This document shows, piece by piece, positions 1 through 8,593 of a DNA stretch of 40,645 bases; positions within the stretch are counted from its first letter, which is position 1; every line of letters begins with the position of its first letter. A model generated the notes under the pieces. It had not been told where the DNA came from. It did not search any database and saw nothing but the letters and a program-made list of their open reading frames with translations. The stretch is from Flavobacterium sp. BFFFF1. Its GTDB lineage: Bacteria > Bacteroidota > Bacteroidia > Flavobacteriales > Flavobacteriaceae. The position numbers were made by a program, and so were the translations under genes. The DNA lies in NCBI RefSeq assembly GCF_002256285.1, contig NZ_NKJE01000026.1, positions 1 to 40,645 of the forward strand, read 5' to 3'.

Positions 1-269
1 TTGACTATCCTAAGTATTTTACACCAAATGGTGACGGAATCCACGATACTTGGAATATTTCTGTATTAAGTAATCAACCTAACGCAAAAATTTATATATT
101 TGACCGGTTCGGAAAATTGTTGAAGCAGATAAGCACAACAAACCCGGGTGGCTGGGATGGAACTTACAACGGACAACCGATGATAGCAGATGATTATTGG
201 TTTGTGGTAAAGTATCAGGAACAGGGAGTCAATAAAGAATTTAGAGCACATATTACATTAAAACGTTAA
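1..269 (+). CDS. Type IX secretion system type B sorting domain protein, C-terminal fragment
   Basis: The gene is cut by the left edge; the open frame begins at base 3 and ends with TAA at 267-269, giving 88 visible residues. They form the gliding-motility-associated C-terminal domain (CHU_C, type B sorting signal): YFTPNGDGIHDTW near the start, IYIFDRFGKLL, GGWDGTYNGQPM, ADDYWFVV and the usual terminal strand ending in LKR. In this family the domain directs export of a large secreted or surface-attached protein through the type IX secretion system across the outer membrane. The body of the protein lies outside the window, so its function (adhesin, enzyme or other) cannot be told. The next gene starts 4 bp downstream and encodes a PorP/SprF-like partner, the classic arrangement for SprB-type adhesins. 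Confidence 0.9.
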   Translation, partial: DYPKYFTPNGDGIHDTWNISVLSNQPNAKIYIFDRFGKLLKQISTTNPGGWDGTYNGQPMIADDYWFVVKYQEQGVNKEFRAHITLKR

Positions 270-273
270 CCAA

Positions 274-1263
274 ATGAATTTTAAAAAGAGATATTTAGTA
301 TTAATCTTATTGTTAATATCAAAATTTTCATTTTCACAAGAGGGAATTGCAGTTTACTCGGACTATTTATCAGACAATTATTATTTGATACATCCATCGA
401 TGGCCGGTGCTGCAAATTGCGCCAAGATCAGGTTAACAGCACGTCAGCAATGGCTTGGCCAGGAGGATGCGCCCGCATTGCAAACGTTGAGTTTTAATGG
501 TAGACTGGGAGATAAGACTGGTGGGGGTTTGATTGTTTTTAATGACAAAAATGGATATCATTCACAAAAAGGTTTTAAAGCAACATTCGCTTATCATTTG
601 ATGTTTTCCAGGAGCGAAGTGGATTTGAACCAGCTTTCATTTGGTATTAGTGCTGGCCTTGTGCAGCAGGAACTTGACGAGACAAAATTCGTGGATTACG
701 ACCCGGTTATTGGAGGTGTAATACAGAAAGATTCCTATTTCAATGTAGACATCGGTGCTTCATACAACTACCTTGAGTTTTATGCACATCTTACCGTTAA
801 GAACGCTTTGGCAAGCAAAAGAGATATTTACTCCGATGTTGAATCGGATAACCTAAGGAAGTTGTTGCTAAGTGCAGGTTATGTTTTCGGAGATAGCGAG
901 CGCATTCAATGGGAACCATCATTCCTTTTTCAATTGGTTGACCAAACCAAAGAGAAAACAATCGATTTGAACTTAAAAGCCTATAAAGATTTTAATTTTG
1001 GAAAGCTTTGGGGTGGACTTTCATATAGAAGGAGTTTTGATGCCGCGCAATATGAGACGAATGGTGACGTGGCAACACAAAGGCTGCAATACATTACTCC
1101 AATCATTGGTCTAAACTATCAAAACTATATGTTCTCCTATACTTACACACATCTCGTAGGTGATGTTAAATTCGATCAGGGTGGTTTTCACCAAATTACT
1201 TTGGGAGTTAACCTGTTCTGTACCAGGGAGAAATATGATTGTAATTGTCCCGCTATTAATTAA
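274..1263 (+). CDS. PorP/SprF family type IX secretion membrane protein
   Basis: A 329-residue protein with a signal peptide (MNFKKRYLVLILLLISKFSFSQ, cleavage after about residue 22) followed by a predicted outer-membrane beta-barrel of alternating aromatic and polar strands. The early NYYLIHPSMAG segment corresponds to the NPAYAG-like motif typical of PorP/SprF proteins. Members of this family accompany type B sorting-domain cargo and help attach or export it at the cell surface; SprF is needed for SprB display in Flavobacterium johnsoniae. The gene follows the cargo gene by 4 bp, so the two are probably co-transcribed, and a strong hairpin terminator closes the unit. The protein ends in a short Cys-containing tail (CNCPAIN). 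Specific pairing with the upstream cargo is inferred from position. Confidence 0.9.
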   Translation: MNFKKRYLVLILLLISKFSFSQEGIAVYSDYLSDNYYLIHPSMAGAANCAKIRLTARQQWLGQEDAPALQTLSFNGRLGDKTGGGLIVFNDKNGYHSQKGFKATFAYHLMFSRSEVDLNQLSFGISAGLVQQELDETKFVDYDPVIGGVIQKDSYFNVDIGASYNYLEFYAHLTVKNALASKRDIYSDVESDNLRKLLLSAGYVFGDSERIQWEPSFLFQLVDQTKEKTIDLNLKAYKDFNFGKLWGGLSYRRSFDAAQYETNGDVATQRLQYITPIIGLNYQNYMFSYTYTHLVGDVKFDQGGFHQITLGVNLFCTREKYDCNCPAIN

Positions 1264-1284
1264 TTTTAGAGTTGATATTAATTC

Positions 1285-1317
1285 AGTCCCGATTTTATAT
1301 CGGGACTTCTTTTTTTT
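1285..1317 (+). terminator. Rho-independent terminator after the porP/sprF-like gene
   Basis: A perfect 9-bp stem, AGTCCCGAT (1285-1293) with ATCGGGACT (1299-1307), has a 5-nt loop and runs into a T-rich tract to 1317. It lies just before the next start codon. Confidence 0.85.
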
Positions 1318-1322
1318 AAGAT

Positions 1323-1841
1323 ATGCTGATAAAATCTGTAAATGGAAAGACACCTTCATATCCTGATGATTGTTACATCGCGGAGAACGCGACGATCGTT
1401 GGGGATGTTACGCTCGGAGATTCTTGTAGTGTTTGGTTTAACGCCGTTGTAAGGGGCGATGTCAATGCCATCATCATTGGCAATAAGGTCAATATACAAG
1501 ATGGTGCTGTTATTCATTGCACCTATGAGAAGCATGCCACAATTATTGGAGACAATGTGTCCATAGGGCATAATGCCATTGTGCACGGTTGCACCATTCA
1601 TAACAATGTATTAATTGGAATGGGCGCGATCGTGATGGACGGCTGTGTGGTAGAAAGCAATGCGATCGTTGCCGCTGGGGCTGTGGTGACACAAAATACC
1701 AGGATTGAATCGGGCACGATTTATGCCGGGGTTCCAGCAAAGAAAGTCAAAGACATTGATCAGTCGGATTTCGCAGGAGAAATTGCCCGCATTTCTAATA
1801 ATTATGTGATGTACGCCGGTTGGTTCAAAGACGATGAATAA
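1323..1841 (+). CDS. Gamma carbonic anhydrase family protein (left-handed beta-helix)
   Basis: A 172-residue protein made almost entirely of hexapeptide-repeat turns (IVGDVTLGD, IIGNKVNIQDG, IIGDNVSIGH, VLIGMGAIV and others), the left-handed parallel beta-helix of gamma carbonic anhydrases such as YrdA/CaiE/PaaY. Three histidines at about residues 65, 83 and 88 (VIHC, IGHNAIVH) match the zinc-ligand pattern of Cam, in which the last two are five residues apart. The protein has no signal peptide and should be a cytoplasmic trimer. Many family members have weak or undetected carbonic anhydrase activity, so catalysis is not assured. The start ATG is 5 nt after the preceding terminator's T-run, so transcription probably begins inside or through that terminator. 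It converges with murI, with only 5 bp between the ends. Confidence 0.88.
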   Translation: MLIKSVNGKTPSYPDDCYIAENATIVGDVTLGDSCSVWFNAVVRGDVNAIIIGNKVNIQDGAVIHCTYEKHATIIGDNVSIGHNAIVHGCTIHNNVLIGMGAIVMDGCVVESNAIVAAGAVVTQNTRIESGTIYAGVPAKKVKDIDQSDFAGEIARISNNYVMYAGWFKDDE

Positions 1842-1846
1842 ACTTC

Positions 1847-2623
1847 TTAAAAGTCCTTAAATAGCACTTCGTAGCTATTGTTCAGAATGTCGTTCAAAAC
1901 CTTTGGAGCGGCATTGGTGTAGAATACGTTTTTAACCACTTTAGCATTACTGAATCCCACTTTCTCCTGGAGAATATTTCTGGTTTGGCGGGCAACTGCT
2001 TCTCCTGAATCAATGATTTTAATGTGGGCGGGAAGTATTTTTTTTATCTGAGGAATCAGATAAGGGTAATGACTGCATCCCAGTACAAGATAATCGATGT
2101 TTGCTTCAATCATCGGCGTGAGATAGGTTTGAAGCAGTTCATTCATCTCTGGCGAATCGATGTCGCCGTTCTCTATCAACTGTACCAATCCATGCCCAAC
2201 CTGTTCAATGATTTTAGTCTGGTGATGTACCGCGACTGCTTTATTAAAAAGGTCGCTGCTTAGCGTGCCCCTCGTGGCCAAAACGCCAATCGTCTGCGTT
2301 GTGGAGTTCAATGCGGCCGGCTTAATTGCTGGTTCAATTCCGATGAAGGGTACGTCATATTTTTCGCGCAGTTCCTTTATTGCATTTGTTGTGGCTGTAT
2401 TGCAGGCTACGACAATAAGCTTTGAATTCATATTGAGGAGATACTCGGTATTTTTTTCGCTTAGCGCAATAATCTCTTCTTTCGATTTCTGGCCATATGG
2501 CGCATTTTTACTATCTGCCAGGTAAATCGTACTTTCACCCGGTAGCAGGTGGTGTATCTCCTGCCAAATGGAAGTTCCACCAATGCCTGAATCAAATATG
2601 CCGATCGGATTATTATTTTGCAT
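1847..2623 (-). CDS. murI: Glutamate racemase
   Basis: The enzyme interconverts L- and D-glutamate and supplies D-Glu for peptidoglycan precursors in the cytoplasm. The 258-residue sequence has all family motifs: IGIFDSGIGG near the N-terminus (Asp11), the first catalytic cysteine in VACNTATTN (Cys74) and the second in LGCSHYP (Cys183, followed by His185). I place the start at the ATG of MQNNNP (2621-2623). An in-frame TTG lies 6 nt upstream, but it falls inside the predicted -7 promoter element TACATTTG, so it is unlikely to be used. The gene is last in the minus-strand envelope cluster but is separated from ompH by a terminator and has its own putative promoter. Its 3' end faces the gamma-carbonic anhydrase gene. 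Confidence 0.95.
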   Translation of the reverse strand: MQNNNPIGIFDSGIGGTSIWQEIHHLLPGESTIYLADSKNAPYGQKSKEEIIALSEKNTEYLLNMNSKLIVVACNTATTNAIKELREKYDVPFIGIEPAIKPAALNSTTQTIGVLATRGTLSSDLFNKAVAVHHQTKIIEQVGHGLVQLIENGDIDSPEMNELLQTYLTPMIEANIDYLVLGCSHYPYLIPQIKKILPAHIKIIDSGEAVARQTRNILQEKVGFSNAKVVKNVFYTNAAPKVLNDILNNSYEVLFKDF

Positions 2624-2626
2624 AAA

Positions 2627-2634
2627 CAAATGTA
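2627..2634 (-). promoter_or_regulatory. Putative -7 promoter element for murI
   Basis: On the minus strand TACATTTG fits the Bacteroidota -7 consensus TAnnTTTG, 3 nt before the murI ATG. No clear -33 TTG is visible because the upstream bases are the T-run and stem of the ompH terminator. If used, the transcript would be almost leaderless. Confidence 0.4.
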
Positions 2635-2668
2635 AAAAAAAACTGCTCAGGAAAAATTGAGCAGTTTT
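2634..2668 (-). terminator. Rho-independent terminator after ompH
   Basis: An 11-bp perfect stem, AAAACTGCTCA (2639-2649) with TGAGCAGTTTT (2658-2668), has an 8-nt loop and is followed on the minus strand by a run of T. It separates the ompH genes from murI. Confidence 0.85.
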
Positions 2669-2688
2669 GTATAATTCTGTTGGAAATT

Positions 2689-3192
2689 TTAGAATCCAAG
2701 TTCTTTTTTCACATCCGGTGTAATGTCCGGGCCGTCCGCCAAAAGTAGGCCTGCCGCGTTGAATACATATTGAAAGCCTTTTGCTTTTCCTACCTTTTGG
2801 ATAGCCGCTTTTACTTTTTCTTCAATAGGTTTCATCAGGTCAGCCTCCTTGGTTTGCAGTTCTTTCTGCGCAGTCTGACCGAATTCACCGATTCTTTTCT
2901 CCATGTCGGCAACTTCTTTCTGGCGCTCTTCATTCATTTTTTGTGAAACCGAATCTACTTCAGCCGCATATTTTTTTAACTTGGCATTGTATTCGTCCCC
3001 CATGGTTTTATAATCAGCCTGGTAGGTCTGGCTTAATTTTTCCAGTTGTTTTTGCGCCTCAAGCATTGCAGGCATTTTCGACATCAATTCACTAACATCC
3101 ACATGTGCTGATTTTGCCTGTGCAGAAGCGGCTTGCCCAGCGCTTAAAAATAGTACAGCAGCGATTAGTAAAGCTTTCAATTGTTTCATCAT
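2689..3192 (-). CDS. OmpH/Skp family periplasmic chaperone (short paralog)
   Basis: A 167-residue protein with a cleavable signal peptide (MMKQLKALLIAAVLFLSAGQAASAQ) and the OmpH/Skp layout: a short beta-forming start (HVDVSELMSKMP), a long charged coiled coil (about residues 40-120) and a return segment with GFQYVFNAAG. Skp-like trimers hold unfolded outer-membrane proteins in the periplasm and hand them to the BAM complex. It lies 37 bp downstream of a second, longer ompH paralog, which itself follows bamA, so the three are probably co-transcribed. This copy has a conventional length for the family and ends at a strong terminator. The start could be either of two consecutive ATG codons. Confidence 0.9.
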   Translation of the reverse strand: MMKQLKALLIAAVLFLSAGQAASAQAKSAHVDVSELMSKMPAMLEAQKQLEKLSQTYQADYKTMGDEYNAKLKKYAAEVDSVSQKMNEERQKEVADMEKRIGEFGQTAQKELQTKEADLMKPIEEKVKAAIQKVGKAKGFQYVFNAAGLLLADGPDITPDVKKELGF

Positions 3193-3229
3193 TTTAAAAT
3201 ATTAAGTAAGTAATTATTTGTTATTAGTG

Positions 3230-4261
3230 TTATTGTCCGGGTGCCGATGGCACCGTATCGTTCTTTTTCTTTTTATCTTCTCTTGCTTTTTTTGTGGCTT
3301 CGCGGTCAGCGAGTGCTTTTGCTTTTTTGTCGTCCAGCGCTTTTTTCCGATCTTCCAATGTTTTCGCTTTTGCTTCTGCTGCCGCCTGCTTAGCAGCCTC
3401 GCGGTCTGCAGCATTGGCATCGTTTGCCGCGTTCTTTTTTGCGGTGTCGGAAGTTACAGCGTCTTTTGTTTCATCCGTTGATGCTGGCTTTTCGGTGGAA
3501 GCTGTGGTTTTCTTGCCCGCTTTTGCGTCAAGCATATCCTGCCTTTTTTTTGCAGCTTCAGCTTTTTTCGCATCTGCAGCGGCTTTACGGTCGGCGATTA
3601 ATTTCTCGCGGGCAATCTTCCGTTCATCAAGTTTTTTTTGCCGATCAGCAAGGGTGGGGTTGTCTTCAAGGCTTTCCTTGTAGTCCTGGATTTCCTCCTC
3701 TTTAAGTTCCTTTTTTGTTTTTTTATCGCGGGTCGCAGCCCTTGATAGTTTTCGAATGACCTGGTCGCTGATGTCAAATCTTTTGGCGGAGAAAATCATT
3801 GTCATGTCAGAGGATTTATCAAATACAAAATCGTATTTTTTGGCTTCGGCAATATCCTGTACTGCTGTAAAAACCTGATCCTGAATTGGTTTTACTAACA
3901 CAGCTTTTTGAACCACCAATTCACCTGTTGGGCCAAATTTCTTTTGTTGGTAATCAGACAATTCTGTTTCCAAAAAAGCGATTTCCTCTTCGCGTTCCGC
4001 CAGAAGTTCCTTTGTAAGGAGTGCTCGCTCTGTTTTTAAATTCTCTTTTTGCTTATTGATTTCATTTTTTTTGGTCTCCATTTCCTGCTTCCATTTCTGG
4101 GCTTTTAGCTCCAGTTGGTTTTTGGCTTCAAGGTAGTCGGGAACATTTTGCAGGATGTATTCCATATCGATATAGCCGATTCGAATGCCTCGTGATCCTT
4201 GAGCATTCAAAGTGGTTGAAATCGTAAGAAGTAAAATCAATACTAAAAAATGTCTTTTCAT
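3230..4261 (-). CDS. OmpH/Skp family protein with long Lys/Ala-rich tail
   Basis: A 343-residue protein. Residues 1-20 are a signal peptide (ending TLNAQ). Residues about 24-180 are a complete OmpH/Skp chaperone unit: RIGYIDMEYILQNVPDY, a charged coiled coil, and YDFVFDKSSDMTMIFS. The remaining half (about 185-343) is a highly charged low-complexity segment of Lys, Ala, Asp and Glu with repeated DRKAA/DAKK/ADREA-like units and a Thr/Ser-rich patch, ending DTVPSAPGQ. Ordinary Skp proteins stop near residue 170, so the tail is an extension, probably helical or disordered. It could contact peptidoglycan, nucleic acid or membrane surfaces, but nothing in the sequence settles this. It sits between bamA (33 bp upstream) and a short ompH paralog (37 bp downstream), which supports a role in outer-membrane protein biogenesis. 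Confidence 0.88.
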   Translation of the reverse strand: MKRHFLVLILLLTISTTLNAQGSRGIRIGYIDMEYILQNVPDYLEAKNQLELKAQKWKQEMETKKNEINKQKENLKTERALLTKELLAEREEEIAFLETELSDYQQKKFGPTGELVVQKAVLVKPIQDQVFTAVQDIAEAKKYDFVFDKSSDMTMIFSAKRFDISDQVIRKLSRAATRDKKTKKELKEEEIQDYKESLEDNPTLADRQKKLDERKIAREKLIADRKAAADAKKAEAAKKRQDMLDAKAGKKTTASTEKPASTDETKDAVTSDTAKKNAANDANAADREAAKQAAAEAKAKTLEDRKKALDDKKAKALADREATKKAREDKKKKNDTVPSAPGQ

Positions 4262-4294
4262 AGTTTTAGTTGTATTAATTAAATGACTGGCAAA

Positions 4295-6988
4295 TTAGAA
4301 TTGCTGGCCAATGATAAAATGCGTTTCCCATCCATTTTTACCCGTTCCGCCTTCGACAGCATCAAAGCCGTGTCCGAAATCGATTCCAAGCAGTCCAAAC
4401 GCAGGCATGAAAACCCGAAGTCCAAATCCTGCAGAGCGCTGCAGCACGAAAGGATTGTATCGCTTTCCGGCTTGTTTGTCATATCCTGCACCTGCTTCAA
4501 AAAACGTCAGCGCATAAATGGATGCCTGATTTTTCAAAGTTAATGGATATCGTAACTCAAACGAAAATTTATTATAAATTGTTGCACCGTTCTGGTTGCC
4601 ATCTTTGTCAATCGGTGTAAGAGACTGATTTGGATACCCTCTTAACTGGATGGTTTCCCGTCCGTCTAAGGCAAAATTCGCCAATCCATCACCGCCAATA
4701 TAGAAGCGCTCAAAAGGAACATTCCCCCTTTCGCTGTTGTAATTTCCTAAGAAACCGAATTCAGCCAATGAACGAAGTACTAATTTACCATAAATTTTGG
4801 TATACCAATCTCCCTTCAATTTAATTTTATAGTATTCAAGCCATTTGAATTTCTCCTGATCCACTTTTGACTGGTCAGCACTCGCTTGCGTATAATCATC
4901 TACTTTAGTATATACTCCTGAATTTTCAGTTGTTTCACGAATATAATCCCCAGCCTGCACTATACTACCATCAGGTCCTGTCGCCTGATCCAACGTTTGT
5001 ACGCCCGGAGTATACTTAAGCTTGTTTTCTTTCTTATCGCCAAGGCTGCCATAATCAATACCGTTAATTAACGAATATGGCGGTGTGAACTTTAAGGAAA
5101 GGCTGAATTCTGATCCGTAAGTTGGGAAAATTGGATTCACACCTTTATTATTTCTCTTGACTTCGACGGTATAAGCCAGGTTTCTGGAAGAGCCGTTTCC
5201 GAACGTAAACAATCCCGTATTGTAGTTGTTAAGGTCGTAATACTGGAAACTTAACGACTGTGAAAAGTAAGACGAATTATCCGGGATAGAAAGCCTTTTT
5301 GCCAATCCGACAGATAACGAAATAATATTGAAGCTTCTACTTCTGTCTACAGAATTGGAGGCGTAGTTATTTAAAAATTGCTTACTGTATGATAACGAGG
5401 TGTTGAAACGAACAGGTTTTTTTCCGCCAAACCAAGGCTCAGCAAATGACAAACTGTACGTCTGGAAATAACTGCTTCCCTGAAGGCGCAACGATACCTG
5501 TTGCCCATCTCCCATTGGAACTGGCCTGTAAGCTTCTTTGTTGAATATGTTTCGCATCGAGAAATTGTTAAACGAAAGTCCCAGTGTTCCGATAAATCCG
5601 CCACCGCCATAACCACCCTGAAGCTCAATCTGACTGGATCCTTTTTCGACTACATTGTATTCGATATCCACGGTTCCTGCTGCAGGATCCACGTTTTTAA
5701 ATTTCGGCTCAATGGCTTCCGGATCAAAAAATCCGAGCTGCCCAATCTCGCGAATGGTCTGTACGAGCGCTTCTTTACTGTATTTCTCGCCGGGATGCGT
5801 AAGCAACTCACGGTAGATGACTTTATCATTTGTCTTGTCGTTTCCGACCACGCTGATTTTATTGAAGTATGCCAACGGCCCTTCCATAATCCTGATCTCG
5901 AAATCAATGGTGTCATTGTAAGTCCTTGTCTCTACCGCATTAATGGTAGAAAACAAATAACCGTTATTTTGGTAAAGATTGGTGATGTCATCAGCGTCAG
6001 GTTTTGTCTTGTCGGCAATCCTTTTTTCAAGAAGTACGCCGTTGTAGGTGTCGCCTTTTTTGATGCCTAACATGCGGTTAAGCCCTTGATCGGTGTAAAT
6101 CGTATTACCAAGGAATTTGATGTTCCCGAAATAATATTTATTTCCTTCTTCAAGCTTGACGTTGATCGCAATCTTATTCGATTTTTTGTTGTAAGAAACA
6201 CTGTCTGAGATAATACGCGCATCGCGATAACCTTTCTCTTTGTATTTCGAAATCACGTTATCGAGGTCTTCCTGATATTTGTCACGAATGAACTTTGAAG
6301 CTTTGAAAATGCGTATTGGATTCTTGACTTTGGTATTTTTCATCGCTTTGCGAAGCTTGGCGTCTGAAAGTTTACTGTTGCCGGTAAAATTAATATTGCT
6401 GATCTTGACTTTGTCGCCTTTGTCAATGTTAATCAACATTTTCACCTCATTTGCAGTGGTGTCCGGAAAGGTTGTCACGGTAACTTTACTGTTGTAAAAT
6501 CCATCCTTCCGGTATTTGTTCTCGATGTAATTTTTGGTCGTTGTGATCAGGTTCTCGTTCACAATCATTCCTTTTGTAAGCTTGGTGTCTTTAATCAGCG
6601 CTTCTTTCTTGGATTTCTTAACGCCATTAATTTTAGATTCGCTTAATTTCGGCAATTCGTTGATGTTGAGTTCCAGATAAATGCTGTCGCCTTCGATTTT
6701 ATTCACATAAAAATTAATGTCACTGAATAGTCCGAGTTTTCCAAGTTTCTTAATGGCCTTGCTGATTTCTTCACCAGGAACCGTAATCCGTTGTCCTTTT
6801 TCGAGTCCTGTAAAAGTGACCACGGTTTGCTGGTTGTAACTGATTTTGCCCGTGACATCAATATTTGCTATATAATAAGGTGTGCCCTGTTCGAATGGAA
6901 CCCTTTCTTCGTCCTCCTGAGCCAGCATTGGGGTTATGCTTCCAAGAAATAATATGGTGAAAAGTAGTTTTATGCTTTTGTTTAACAC
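4295..6988 (-). CDS. bamA: Outer membrane protein assembly factor BamA
   Basis: The 897-residue central subunit of the BAM complex, which folds beta-barrels into the outer membrane. A signal peptide (LNKSIKLLFTILFLGSITPMLAQ) is followed by about five POTRA domains (about residues 35-410), with turns such as NINFTGNSKLSDAKLR, and then the 16-strand barrel. The barrel carries the lid-loop motif IQLRGYPN, equivalent to VRGF, and ends in phenylalanine (FIIGQQF) as the beta-signal requires. I chose the GTG at 6986-6988 because it begins the signal peptide exactly and lies 7 bp after uppS. The frame stays open upstream into uppS, with no good start. It is part of the run DUF6089-uppS-bamA-ompH-ompH. 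Insertions in the barrel (for example around SLGDKKENKLKY) are longer than in Proteobacteria. Confidence 0.95.
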   Translation of the reverse strand: MLNKSIKLLFTILFLGSITPMLAQEDEERVPFEQGTPYYIANIDVTGKISYNQQTVVTFTGLEKGQRITVPGEEISKAIKKLGKLGLFSDINFYVNKIEGDSIYLELNINELPKLSESKINGVKKSKKEALIKDTKLTKGMIVNENLITTTKNYIENKYRKDGFYNSKVTVTTFPDTTANEVKMLINIDKGDKVKISNINFTGNSKLSDAKLRKAMKNTKVKNPIRIFKASKFIRDKYQEDLDNVISKYKEKGYRDARIISDSVSYNKKSNKIAINVKLEEGNKYYFGNIKFLGNTIYTDQGLNRMLGIKKGDTYNGVLLEKRIADKTKPDADDITNLYQNNGYLFSTINAVETRTYNDTIDFEIRIMEGPLAYFNKISVVGNDKTNDKVIYRELLTHPGEKYSKEALVQTIREIGQLGFFDPEAIEPKFKNVDPAAGTVDIEYNVVEKGSSQIELQGGYGGGGFIGTLGLSFNNFSMRNIFNKEAYRPVPMGDGQQVSLRLQGSSYFQTYSLSFAEPWFGGKKPVRFNTSLSYSKQFLNNYASNSVDRSRSFNIISLSVGLAKRLSIPDNSSYFSQSLSFQYYDLNNYNTGLFTFGNGSSRNLAYTVEVKRNNKGVNPIFPTYGSEFSLSLKFTPPYSLINGIDYGSLGDKKENKLKYTPGVQTLDQATGPDGSIVQAGDYIRETTENSGVYTKVDDYTQASADQSKVDQEKFKWLEYYKIKLKGDWYTKIYGKLVLRSLAEFGFLGNYNSERGNVPFERFYIGGDGLANFALDGRETIQLRGYPNQSLTPIDKDGNQNGATIYNKFSFELRYPLTLKNQASIYALTFFEAGAGYDKQAGKRYNPFVLQRSAGFGLRVFMPAFGLLGIDFGHGFDAVEGGTGKNGWETHFIIGQQF

Positions 6989-6995
6989 TAAAAAA

Positions 6996-7736
<741 letters not shown>

Positions 7737-7739
7737 AAA

Positions 7740-8423
7740 TTATTCCTGGCAATAGCACGGGGAGTTCCCGAAAGTATAAGTAAGCGTAAATCCGGTAAAG
7801 ACATACCAGTCATTGCTGTTGAGATTCCCGAATTTCAGCTGTTGGTATTGCGCGCTTTTAGGATTGCTGCCGTCAATATCATCTGCAAAAGTATACCTTG
7901 CGCCAATTTCGAAACCCAAAATCAGATTTGGAGTGATATTGCTTTTTACACCTGCAGTCATCGGGATGGCAAGTGCATTGCTGGCGTCATCAACTTCAGT
8001 ATTTCCGTTTTGTACATATTGTGAATCGTACCGGAAATAACTCAGTCCACCATATAAATAAGGAGTTACCTGACGCCTCAGGTCATGAAGGTTAAAATCG
8101 AAAAAATTAAATTCAAGTCCCAATGATAATTCTTTTATGCTATTGTCGAACGAATATCCGCGGTCATGCCTCCCAGAAGCATTTGAATTGGCATCATCAG
8201 CTTTCAATTTGGCATAGGTAAAAGATGCTCTCCAGGAATGCCGGGGGCTGCGGTTCCATTTATATAAGATACCTAATGCAGGTTGGTTTGGATTGATGTA
8301 GTTCGTCGGTCCAACATCGCCTATGAAGTTACTGGCACCGGCAAATAAACCAACTTCATGGATTTGTGCCTGCATCAGTGAGAACATAAAAATGCCTATT
8401 AACGTCGGAAATAATCTCTTCAT
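7740..8423 (-). CDS. DUF6089 family outer membrane beta-barrel protein
   Basis: A 227-residue protein with a signal peptide (MKRLFPTLIGIFMFSLMQAQ) followed by EVGLFAGASNFIGDVG, a segment typical of the small barrel family annotated DUF6089 in Bacteroidota. The rest is alternating strands with aromatic girdles (YLYGGLSYFRY, YTFADDIDG) and a last strand FTGFTLTYTFG, with a short Cys tail (CYCQE). Its precise function is unknown; members are regularly found just upstream of uppS and bamA, as here. The start is the ATG at 8421-8423. A TTG 21 nt upstream would overlap the promoter -7 element and is excluded. It is the first gene of the cluster and directly follows a well-matched promoter. Confidence 0.85.
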   Translation of the reverse strand: MKRLFPTLIGIFMFSLMQAQIHEVGLFAGASNFIGDVGPTNYINPNQPALGILYKWNRSPRHSWRASFTYAKLKADDANSNASGRHDRGYSFDNSIKELSLGLEFNFFDFNLHDLRRQVTPYLYGGLSYFRYDSQYVQNGNTEVDDASNALAIPMTAGVKSNITPNLILGFEIGARYTFADDIDGSNPKSAQYQQLKFGNLNSNDWYVFTGFTLTYTFGNSPCYCQE

Positions 8424-8441
8424 TCTTTTCAAAACAGCGTG

Positions 8442-8470
8442 CAAATATAATAATTATGAGTACTAATCAA
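8442..8470 (-). promoter_or_regulatory. Promoter of the DUF6089-uppS-bamA-ompH operon
   Basis: The minus strand carries TTG (8468-8470), an 18-nt spacer and TATATTTG (8442-8449), matching TTG-N18-21-TAnnTTTG. Transcription would start near 8436, giving about a 13-nt leader to the ATG at 8423. Confidence 0.7.
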
Positions 8471-8477
8471 TGTCTTA

Positions 8478-8532
8478 TGCCGGCAAAAGTGCCCTTTTAT
8501 TTTTAACATAAAACTTCAGGGCATTGCCGGCA
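8478..8532 (-). repeat. Nested inverted repeat between nadK and the envelope operon
   Basis: Two copies of the self-complementary octamer TGCCGGCA (8478-8485 and 8525-8532) flank further pairing GCCC/GGGC (8491-8494 with 8519-8522) and TTTTAT/ATAAAA (8495-8500 with 8508-8513). It lies downstream of nadK and just upstream of the operon promoter. It lacks a clean T-run on the minus strand, so it is not a standard terminator. It may act as a 3' stabiliser or be a REP-like element. Confidence 0.5.
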
Positions 8533-8593
8533 GCAGCAACTTAAACGGAAAGTAAAGAGGGATTCGTATAAACGACGGGGGAAATTAACTTTT

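Noticed and set aside
3294..3705. Plus-strand open frames opposite the ompH tail rich in Phe, Ala and Ser
   Set aside because: They are the complement of the repetitive Lys/Ala/Asp-coding tail and have no signal or family support.
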